From: Agaribacillus aureus
Lineage (GTDB): Bacteria > Bacteroidota > Bacteroidia > Cytophagales > Cyclobacteriaceae
DNA: 64,000 nucleotides
Assembly: GCA_030442055.1 (NCBI GenBank)
Contig: JAUJEB010000003.1
Span: 124,001-188,000, forward strand
Direction: 5' to 3'
Below, one piece after another: positions 56,619 through 64,000 of this stretch. The translations under genes and the position numbers were made by a program. The notes under the pieces are model-generated. The model was not told the DNA's origin. It did no database searches and saw only the letters and a list, made by a program, of their open reading frames with translations. Positions within the stretch are counted from its first letter, which is position 1. Every line of letters starts with the position of its first letter.

Positions 56619-59254
56619 TGCTGACCAAGGACCAAATCTCGCTGATTCTTAAAAAGCTTAAAAAAGCGTTGGGCCTGAATCACCTTGACCACGAACTCCT
56701 CGACCACATTTGTTGCGAAGTCACTGAAAAGATGAAAGGCGGGATGTCCCTGGATGAGGCATTGAATGAGATTATCCACAAAAAAAACCAGCGCTCCATC
56801 AGGTATGTACAAAAACGGTTTGATCTTATGCTTCAATTAGAAATGATTAAAAACTATTGCCTTGTGGCTATTCGAAACCTTCGCAGGAATAAGATTTACG
56901 CTACCACTAATATGGCAGGATTAGCCATCGGCACAGCTTCTTTCCTGCTGCTGGGCCTATATGTGATCGATGAGATCAGCTATGATAAATTTCATTCGGA
57001 TCACGAGAAGCTCTACCGCATTCACACAAAGATCAAGTTAAACGATGTAACTTACGACGAGGCGGCCATCGCCTTTCCCGCCGCTGAAGCGCTTAAATCG
57101 GATTATCCCGAGGTGATCGAAACTTTCAGATTGCACAAAGCGAATAACACATCGTTGCTGCGGGTAGGTGATAAAATGTTTACCGAAGACAAGTTTTTTT
57201 TCGCCGACCCGGAGGTTTTTGACTTGTTTCATTACGAGTTTATCGCCGGAGATCCTCAAACGGCTTTAGATGAAGTAAATAACCTGGTAATCACCCAGGA
57301 AATGGCTGTTAAATACTTCGGTAATCAAAACCCTTTGAATCAATTCATAACCTACCAGGGAAACCATCACTTCAAAATAAGCGGTGTCGTCAAAAAGGTG
57401 CCGTCCAACACCCACTTCCAATTTGATTTTATAGCGCCCCTGGCATTCCAGATGGCACAGTGGGAAAAAGTAACCGGGAACGAAGGCCGGGAAAAAAAGT
57501 GGTTTTGGACAGGCTCATGGACTTACCTGAAACTACGCGATCAACATGCTGCGGCCGGGCTTCAACGTAAAATGCCGCAGTTTGTGGATAAGTATTACCC
57601 CGATCGGATAAAAGCCGGCGTTACTTTAGGGTTGCAGCCGGTAACGGCTATTCATTTGCATTCGAACCTGGAGTATGAAATCGCACCGAACAGTCATCTT
57701 TTATATGTCTACATTTTTTTAGCGATAGGCATCGTTATCCTGATCATCGCCTGCATAAATTTCACTAACCTGGCAACGGTGTTGTCTATCGGCAGGTTGA
57801 AAGAAATGGGCATGAGAAATGCGTTGGGAGCGCGCCGGGGGCAGTTGTTTGTCCAGATCCTTGGGGAATCCCTGCTTTCCAGCCTGTTGGCTGTTGGTAT
57901 CGCCATTGTCATCACCGCAGTTTTCCTGCCGGTTTTTAATGTATTGACCAATAAGCAATTAGAGATAGGGATTCTATGGCAAACGGGATCATTGATTGCT
58001 GTGCTATTGCTGGTACTCATTGTAGGCTTTGGCGCCGGTATCTATCCTGCATGGCTGGTTTCCAGGTTTGAGGTGATTAAGACATTAAAAGGAGAAAAAG
58101 GCCTCGGCCGTCAGTCGATGTCTTTCCGAAAGTCCCTGGTAATTTTTCAGTTTATGGCCTCGGTTGTGCTGATGGTGGGGATAGGTGTGATCCACCAGCA
58201 ACTAAACTATCTGAATCAAAAGGAACTGGGCTTTAAAAAAGATGGTCTCTTGGTCATCACTGCCAGAAAAAACGTCAATAAAAGGTATGAAGCATTCCGG
58301 GAGCAATTGCTGCAACATCCCGGTATCCTTAACCTGGCAGGCGTTTCAAATATTCCCGGAAAAGGAACCGGGGCCTGGCGCTTTGTGCCGGAAGGCGGGT
58401 CCTATGATGAGCCGGTCATGCTTCCGTTGACTTTTACGGATTATGAGTTTTTGAATACCACCGAAGCCACCCTGTCCAATGGCCGGTTTTTGTCCAAGGA
58501 TTCCCCCTCAGATGCCGATCAGGCGTTTGTACTGAACCAAAAGTCCGCGGAATTACTGGGATGGAAAGATGACCCCATCGGGAAAAAGCTGGAGCTATTT
58601 GGCCCGGGGGTGAATGACATCATCGTGTCGGGACACGTTATTGGTGTGGTAGACGATTTTCATTTCGAGTCACTTCATCACGAGATAAAACCTTTGGTCA
58701 TGGCTTACCTTCCTGACTTTAACTACTACCTCGCCAGGGTATCTACACATGATTTTGACGCGTTATCGCAATTCATCGATGTTACGTGGAAAGGATTTTC
58801 GCCGGAATGGGTCCCCGAATACAAATTTCTTGATGACGAGCTGAACCAGCTTTATGCCAATGAGCAGCAGCTGAGCGCCACCATTAACTATTTCACCATG
58901 TTAGCGATCCTTATTGCTTGTTTCGGATTGTTTGCTTTGGGCTCATTCACTATTATGAACCGGATAAAAGAGATCGGGATCAGAAAGGTGATGGGTGCTT
59001 CCATCAGTAATATCTTTACATTGGTTTTAAAAGATTTTGTGGTATTGATTATAACCGCGGTAATCCTGGCATGGCCCATTGCCTGGTTTGCTTTGGAAAA
59101 ATGGCTAAACAACTTTGCTTACAGCATCGATTTGAGTTTTAGCGTATTTATGCTGGCAGGTATAAGTGCCCTGGCCATTGGCATACTTACTATTAGCTAC
59201 CATGTGGTCAAAGTTGCTTTTTCCAATCCTGTCCGCTCACTGATGTATGAGTGA
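56618..59254 (+). CDS. FtsX/MacB-type ABC transporter permease coupled to PadR
   Basis: This 878-residue protein has a hydrophilic N-terminal region of about 80 residues, here LDHELLDHICCEVTEKM instead of the LRW-type prefix of its relatives. Two FtsX halves follow, with membrane helices near 98-118, 365-390, 420-445, 465-490 and three more after residue 765. RLKEMGMRNALGA and RIKEIGIRKVMGA are the family motifs after the helix preceding each second helix. No ATPase is encoded nearby. Its relative at 4663 is also coupled to a PadR gene. It converges with the next permease gene with a 43-bp gap. Confidence 0.88.
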   Translation: MLTKDQISLILKKLKKALGLNHLDHELLDHICCEVTEKMKGGMSLDEALNEIIHKKNQRSIRYVQKRFDLMLQLEMIKNYCLVAIRNLRRNKIYATTNMAGLAIGTASFLLLGLYVIDEISYDKFHSDHEKLYRIHTKIKLNDVTYDEAAIAFPAAEALKSDYPEVIETFRLHKANNTSLLRVGDKMFTEDKFFFADPEVFDLFHYEFIAGDPQTALDEVNNLVITQEMAVKYFGNQNPLNQFITYQGNHHFKISGVVKKVPSNTHFQFDFIAPLAFQMAQWEKVTGNEGREKKWFWTGSWTYLKLRDQHAAAGLQRKMPQFVDKYYPDRIKAGVTLGLQPVTAIHLHSNLEYEIAPNSHLLYVYIFLAIGIVILIIACINFTNLATVLSIGRLKEMGMRNALGARRGQLFVQILGESLLSSLLAVGIAIVITAVFLPVFNVLTNKQLEIGILWQTGSLIAVLLLVLIVGFGAGIYPAWLVSRFEVIKTLKGEKGLGRQSMSFRKSLVIFQFMASVVLMVGIGVIHQQLNYLNQKELGFKKDGLLVITARKNVNKRYEAFREQLLQHPGILNLAGVSNIPGKGTGAWRFVPEGGSYDEPVMLPLTFTDYEFLNTTEATLSNGRFLSKDSPSDADQAFVLNQKSAELLGWKDDPIGKKLELFGPGVNDIIVSGHVIGVVDDFHFESLHHEIKPLVMAYLPDFNYYLARVSTHDFDALSQFIDVTWKGFSPEWVPEYKFLDDELNQLYANEQQLSATINYFTMLAILIACFGLFALGSFTIMNRIKEIGIRKVMGASISNIFTLVLKDFVVLIITAVILAWPIAWFALEKWLNNFAYSIDLSFSVFMLAGISALAIGILTISYHVVKVAFSNPVRSLMYE

Positions 59255-59297
59255 ATGGGGGCAGGAACTTTGGTATTTTATAGATTCTCCTGACCAG

Positions 59298-61886
59298 TTA
59301 TTCGTCTTTTAAACACTCGGTGAGTTTAACACGGGCTGCCTTAACAGTTTGTGTTCCCACGGCAAACCAGGCAATGAACAACGCGGTAAATGCAGAGGTG
59401 ATGAAAAACCACCATTCCAGCTCTATCTTGTAAGCAAATCCCGATAGCCAGGAATTGACGATGAAATAGCTGATTGGCCAGGCAATCAGAATGGATATGA
59501 GCACCATTTTGGTATAATCTCTTGACAGGAGATTGATGATTCTTAATTCGCCGGAACCCAGTATTTTCCTGATGCCAATTTCCTTTAATCTTCTTTCAGC
59601 CGTAAAGGCCGCCAGGCCAAACAGCCCGAGACATGAAATAATGATGGCAATGATAGCAAAGTATTTGGAAAGACTTGCAATTCTTTGTTCGGAGGCATAA
59701 ATCGCCTGGTACGCTTCATCGAGGAATGTAAACTCAAAAGGAATACCGGGGTTGAATTTATGGTAAAGCTTCTCCAACCTGGCGATTGTTGCCTTTTCAT
59801 TCCCTGACTGTATTTTAACAACAATCGTATTGGCCCATTCAGGACGAAAGATCAAAAACATGGGCTTAATTTCTTCGTACAGCGATTTATAATGAAAATC
59901 CTTTACCACCCCTATGACTTCCCTTTTTCCACGCCAATCAATGATCTTGCCGACAGGCTCTACTAAATCAAAATGTTTAACCGCTGTTTCGTTGAGTATA
60001 ACCTTTGAACCCTCCTGACCAAATTCTCTGGAAAAACTGCGTCCTTCCTTCAATTCGATACCTAGCGTCTCCAAATAGTCATAGCCTACCGATCCATAGG
60101 TAAAGCCTCTGGTAGAACTCTCAAATTCCGAAATACTTCCTTCGAGAATGGTAGCGTTCACAACACCTACAGTAGTTTTTACCTCCGAAAGGAATGGCTC
60201 AAGGTTTTCAACCAGATTCCCTTCCTTTTCAAAAGTCAATATATTGTCTTTGTCATATCCAAGGTTTTTGGATTGCACGAAGTCAATTTGCCTAGAAACA
60301 ACTAGCACAGCCACGATGAGTATGATTGATATGCTGAATTGAAAGATCACCAATCCCTTACGTATCAGCAATTCTCCCAAAGAAGTTTTCAAGTTTGTTT
60401 TTAATACTTCAATGGGCCTTAATCCTGAAAGGAAAAAGGCAGGGTAGCTGCCAGCAATGATGCCGGTAAAAAGGACAATTGTAACAACCCCCAGGATCAG
60501 ATGTGAGTTCCACTCCACAGATAGTTGTTTGGCAGTGATTACATTAAATTGTGGCAGGAGAAAAAAAACTACTAAAATCGCCATTAGAGATGATACAACC
60601 GCCAACACTATCGACTCACCAACATACTGTAGTATGAGTGCAATCCTGGGAACACCTATTATTTTCTTGACTCCCACCTCTTTTAGTCGTCTGGATGCCT
60701 GCGCGGTAGACAAATTCATAAAATTGATGCAGGCGATAATTAAAATGATCAACGCTATGGTCGAAAAAAGTAATACGTAATCGATCCTGCCCCCTACCAG
60801 AACACCATGCTCATAACGGTCATACAGATACCTGTCAGCATAACGTTGAACAAACATATTACCGATCCACTCCGGATGTTTTTCACCGTATAAAGGCTCC
60901 AATTTGGATCTGTAGAAATCATTGATCTTGACGTTAAACTCATCTACATCCACCCCCTCATGAAGGCTCAGGTAAACGCTTGCGTTATTGCTACCCCAAT
61001 CCAGATCGCCGGGATCACGTTTATCCAGGAATAATTTGTTGGTTAATAAAAAATCGAACTCCTGTAACGATTTGACATCAGTGATGTCAAATACCCCTGA
61101 GATCACATAGTTGCCCTTATAAACAACTTGTCCATCCGAATTATCAACGACACCGATAACATTGCCCAAAACACTTTCATCTGTACCAAATAAACTGGCA
61201 GCGAGTTGTTGCGATATAACTATAAAATTTTTGTCTGAAAGGACATGATCTTTATCCCCCTCGATTAATTTAAAGGAAAATAAGTTGAAAAAATCTTTTC
61301 CGGCCATTTGGCCCTTGGCTTTGATCTTTTTATCATTGGCGGACAAGATCGAATTGGTGGCCTCGTGTGCTACCGGCACAACATATTCCACCTCGCCAAA
61401 CGTCTCAATCAACGCCGGTGCCAAAAGATCAGAATTGCTTTCACTGGTTTTTATGCCCCTTTCACCCTTGTCAATATTTCTCAGTACTTGAAACAGCCTA
61501 GCATCTTTTTGATGAAATTTATCAAATGACAGCTCATCATACACCCATAAATAAATAAGAAGTACCGAGGCCAGACCGGTAGACAGGCCAATCAGGTTGA
61601 TAAAAAATGAGCTTTTGTAACGCTTAAAATTCCGATAGGTAAATAAAAAATTATAACGAAACATGGTTATTGGATTTAGGTAATTATTGGTTTTGGATAG
61701 TCTGAAAAACGCCGGCCGGAAGTAATGAATTACATTCCAAACAAATCTCCATTTCGCTTTACCGGGAGACCGCTCATAATGGTCTTCATAAAGCTCCGTG
61801 AGATCTCCTTCGATCTCTTCCAGGTAGTCTTCCCGGCAGAACCAGCGCAGGAAACGAAGTGCCCTTTTGGGAGGTGTCGGTTTCAT
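59298..61886 (-). CDS. FtsX/MacB-type ABC transporter permease with permease-prefix domain
   Basis: This 862-residue protein begins with the prefix LRFLRWFCREDYLEEIEGDL, as in the permease at 4663, then has two FtsX halves with RLKEVGVKKIIGV and RLKEIGIRKILGS. It follows the partial permease gene at 61890 by only 3 bp and is surely cotranscribed with it. It has no adjacent PadR gene inside the window; one could lie beyond the right edge. Function and substrate are unknown. Paired permeases of this type may act together or reflect tandem duplication. Confidence 0.87.
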   Translation of the reverse strand: MKPTPPKRALRFLRWFCREDYLEEIEGDLTELYEDHYERSPGKAKWRFVWNVIHYFRPAFFRLSKTNNYLNPITMFRYNFLFTYRNFKRYKSSFFINLIGLSTGLASVLLIYLWVYDELSFDKFHQKDARLFQVLRNIDKGERGIKTSESNSDLLAPALIETFGEVEYVVPVAHEATNSILSANDKKIKAKGQMAGKDFFNLFSFKLIEGDKDHVLSDKNFIVISQQLAASLFGTDESVLGNVIGVVDNSDGQVVYKGNYVISGVFDITDVKSLQEFDFLLTNKLFLDKRDPGDLDWGSNNASVYLSLHEGVDVDEFNVKINDFYRSKLEPLYGEKHPEWIGNMFVQRYADRYLYDRYEHGVLVGGRIDYVLLFSTIALIILIIACINFMNLSTAQASRRLKEVGVKKIIGVPRIALILQYVGESIVLAVVSSLMAILVVFFLLPQFNVITAKQLSVEWNSHLILGVVTIVLFTGIIAGSYPAFFLSGLRPIEVLKTNLKTSLGELLIRKGLVIFQFSISIILIVAVLVVSRQIDFVQSKNLGYDKDNILTFEKEGNLVENLEPFLSEVKTTVGVVNATILEGSISEFESSTRGFTYGSVGYDYLETLGIELKEGRSFSREFGQEGSKVILNETAVKHFDLVEPVGKIIDWRGKREVIGVVKDFHYKSLYEEIKPMFLIFRPEWANTIVVKIQSGNEKATIARLEKLYHKFNPGIPFEFTFLDEAYQAIYASEQRIASLSKYFAIIAIIISCLGLFGLAAFTAERRLKEIGIRKILGSGELRIINLLSRDYTKMVLISILIAWPISYFIVNSWLSGFAYKIELEWWFFITSAFTALFIAWFAVGTQTVKAARVKLTECLKDE

Positions 61887-61889
61887 AGA

Positions 61890-64000
61890 TTACTCGTTTT
61901 TAAGGGATGCTGCAGGGTTGATCCTAACAGTTTTCAGCATTTGTGTCCCTACCGTTAACCAGGCGACCAGCATAGTCAACAATCCGGCACCGATGAAATA
62001 CCACCATTTTAAATCGATCCTATAAGCAAAGTCATCCAACCATTTTGTTACAATCAGGTAGCTAAGGGGTAATGCAATGATAATCGCTATTAATACCATC
62101 CTGGTTAAGTCACCAGATAAAAGCCGTATTATACCAAGGTCTGTGGCGCCTAATATTTTCCGGATGCCAATTTCTTTTAACCTTTTTTCAACCGTAAAAG
62201 CCAATAAACCGAATAACCCAAGGCCTGAGATCACAATAGCTAATCCCGCAAAGTAGCGGGACAATATTGCTACCCGCTTTTCTGATGCGTACAGACGCTG
62301 GTAGTCGTCATCCATGAATTTAAAATCGAAAACCTCCTCAGGGCTATGGGTTTGATAAATCCTTCTTAGCTTGTCGATAGTCTCATTCTCTGTTCCAGCC
62401 CGGATCTTAACAGACACTTTTGGTGCGTAAATTATAGGCGCCAAAAAAATAACGCAAGGTTTGATTTCTTCATAAAGCGATTCAAAATGAAAGTCTTTAG
62501 CTACCCCGACAATTTGCATTTCGCTATTATCTATCTTTACCATTTTGCCAATTGGATCTTTTAATGCCATCCTTTCAATTGCCGTCTCATTAAATATGAT
62601 CTGATTGTGTGAACCGAAGTCCTCGGAGAAAGCCTGCCCAGCCACCATTTCCATTCCAAGCGTTTCGATCAAATTGTAACCGGCCCAAAGCCTTGAAAAA
62701 AATGGCGCATCTCCCTGATCTTTCCCCTCCCAATGAATACCATTAGTACCGCCCAGGGGCTTTCCTGCCACCATATTGCCACCTCCTGCATTCAATACCC
62801 CGGGAATGCTCCTGATTTTAAACATGAAATCCTCATTCACATTATCGGTGTCAAAATAGATGACGTGATCCCTGTCATATCCCAGATTTTCGGACTGGAC
62901 AAACTTTACCTGCTCATAAACAACCCAGACTGATACAATTAATACTACCGCTACAGCAAATTGAAATATCACCAATCCCTTCCTGGCCCAAATTGCGCCC
63001 AATGAAGAATCGAGCCTTCCCTTTAATGTGCTTGCCGGTTTAAATGAAGAGATGTATAATGCCGGATAGCTGCCGGAAACAATCCCTGCAAACAGTGTAA
63101 TAGCCAACAACACCAAAATAAGGTCCGCGTCAAAATTCAGGGAAAGTTGCTTTCCTGTAACTAAATTGAAGTGAGGAAGGAAAAGTACAACCAGCAGCAT
63201 GGCTACTACCAAAGATAAAAAAGCCATCAAAACCGATTCTCCCATATATTGCATCATTAGCGTCCCTCGTCTGGCGCCAACAACTTTTTTGATACCTACC
63301 TCTTTAATCTTTCTTAATGATCTTGCAGTAGATAAACTCATAAAATTAATACAGGCTACCAGCAATATGAAAATGGCAATAATTGAAAATAACCTCACAT
63401 ATTCAATTCTACCGCCAGCCGGTACACCGTTTTCATAGAGACCATACAGGTAGCGATCTGAATACCGTTGCAGGAACAAGGTCGCCTTCGAGTTTTTGTC
63501 CTTGGTTTTTAAAAAACTGCCTATTTTATCATTGAATTGCCCGATGGAGGTCCCAGGTTTTAAAAGGACGTAGGTTCGGGGGGAACTGTCTCCCCAACCT
63601 GCCCCGGGGTTAATTTCCTGAAACAATTCATAACTCAGCAATAAATCAAAATGGTTGGTGGCGGTGGAAGGTGGCGACTCAAAAATCCCTGAGACAAGAC
63701 ATAACCTGTTAATATCCCGCGCTTTCCAATTAATGGTTTTGCCAATAGCACTTTCGGTTGAATTGAATAGCTTTAATGCTAACGCTTTTGATATGACAAC
63801 TTCATTTTTGTTTGATAGGATCTTGTTTTTGTTGCCTCTTATTAGTCTGTAAGAAAATGTGTTAAAAAAATCTCCGGATACATATTGCCCGGTTGCTTTA
63901 ACCCTGGTATCTTCAACAGCTATCACTCCCTTACTGATGTTGAAGGTTGGAGGAACTACCGCTACTGAGAATGCAATTTCCGGCATTTCTTCAGCCAGTC
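61890..64000 (-). CDS. FtsX/MacB-type ABC transporter permease (5' end outside the window)
   Basis: The frame is open to the right edge: the codons before the Met at 63986 read LAEE with no stop, so the gene continues beyond 64000. About 702 residues are visible, with KIKEVGIKKVVGA and RLKEIGIRKILGA marking the two FtsX halves. Compared with the neighbouring relatives about 150 N-terminal residues are missing, including the prefix region and first helix. It is close in sequence to the permease at 59298 (both share a DRYLY motif and an LFSIIAIF-type helix), which supports a tandem duplication. Confidence 0.88.
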   Translation of the reverse strand, partial: LAEEMPEIAFSVAVVPPTFNISKGVIAVEDTRVKATGQYVSGDFFNTFSYRLIRGNKNKILSNKNEVVISKALALKLFNSTESAIGKTINWKARDINRLCLVSGIFESPPSTATNHFDLLLSYELFQEINPGAGWGDSSPRTYVLLKPGTSIGQFNDKIGSFLKTKDKNSKATLFLQRYSDRYLYGLYENGVPAGGRIEYVRLFSIIAIFILLVACINFMSLSTARSLRKIKEVGIKKVVGARRGTLMMQYMGESVLMAFLSLVVAMLLVVLFLPHFNLVTGKQLSLNFDADLILVLLAITLFAGIVSGSYPALYISSFKPASTLKGRLDSSLGAIWARKGLVIFQFAVAVVLIVSVWVVYEQVKFVQSENLGYDRDHVIYFDTDNVNEDFMFKIRSIPGVLNAGGGNMVAGKPLGGTNGIHWEGKDQGDAPFFSRLWAGYNLIETLGMEMVAGQAFSEDFGSHNQIIFNETAIERMALKDPIGKMVKIDNSEMQIVGVAKDFHFESLYEEIKPCVIFLAPIIYAPKVSVKIRAGTENETIDKLRRIYQTHSPEEVFDFKFMDDDYQRLYASEKRVAILSRYFAGLAIVISGLGLFGLLAFTVEKRLKEIGIRKILGATDLGIIRLLSGDLTRMVLIAIIIALPLSYLIVTKWLDDFAYRIDLKWWYFIGAGLLTMLVAWLTVGTQMLKTVRINPAASLKNE

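Noticed and set aside
1-64000. tRNA, rRNA, CRISPR arrays, integrases and transposases
   Set aside because: No cloverleaf-like segment, repeat-spacer array or recombinase motif was seen on either strand. A tRNA scan and profile search would settle this.

Overview
The window looks like chromosomal DNA of a Bacteroidota bacterium, most likely an environmental or marine Cytophagales (inference). The signs are two SusC/SusD outer-membrane pairs, a one-piece hybrid two-component regulator ending in an AraC domain, three CRTAC1-type FG-GAP/ASPIC-UnbV proteins, TPR/LuxR-type regulators, PadR-controlled FtsX-type permeases and many lipoprotein signals. I see no rRNA, tRNA, CRISPR array, phage genes or transposase.

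Left part (1-9837): the last codons of an OmpR-type response regulator, a TPR histidine kinase/response regulator/AraC hybrid, an alditol-oxidase-like FAD enzyme, a PadR regulator translationally coupled to an FtsX-type permease, an isolated 27-bp inverted repeat, a DUF1905/YdeI-type gene broken by an in-frame TGA, and a ketopantoate reductase.

Locus A (9838-23502) is a transport island without glycoside hydrolases. It has a PQQ/FG-GAP lipoprotein, a CRTAC1-like lipoprotein, SusD (SusD-like_2 type), SusC and a divergent second CRTAC1-like protein. The susC/CRTAC1 promoter gap carries two direct repeats 22 bp apart.

Middle (23503-32428): a membrane class III nucleotide cyclase, an aldo/keto reductase, and a tight four-gene envelope operon (DUF4476 protein, TPR-CsgG-like protein, LPP20-like lipoprotein, small lipoprotein). 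A TPR/LuxR-type regulator is divergent to the operon.

Locus B (32449-56030) is a polysaccharide utilization locus built as two divergent operons around a GntR/LacI-type regulator. Leftward, in transcription order: susC, susD, CRTAC1-like lipoprotein, GH31, a discoidin plus GH9-like protein, a GH43/GH117-like beta-propeller enzyme, a secreted FAD oxidoreductase, a secreted protein with an FMN-flavinylation motif, and a sulfatase. Rightward: the regulator, a cytoplasmic paralogue of the FAD oxidoreductase, and a sodium:solute symporter. The inferred flow is capture and trimming of a sulfated glycan at the surface, an oxidation step in the periplasm, symport, and a second flavoenzyme step in the cytoplasm. 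Four 10-bp-phased repeats lie in the divergent promoter.

Right end (56031-64000): a decayed gene tail, a second PadR plus FtsX-permease pair, and two tandem permeases on the minus strand, the last cut by the window edge. The most unusual signals are the secreted FAD enzyme/flavinylation-motif pair in a glycan locus, the repeated pairing of CRTAC1-like proteins with SusCD, the phased promoter repeats, and the CsgG/LPP20 operon.
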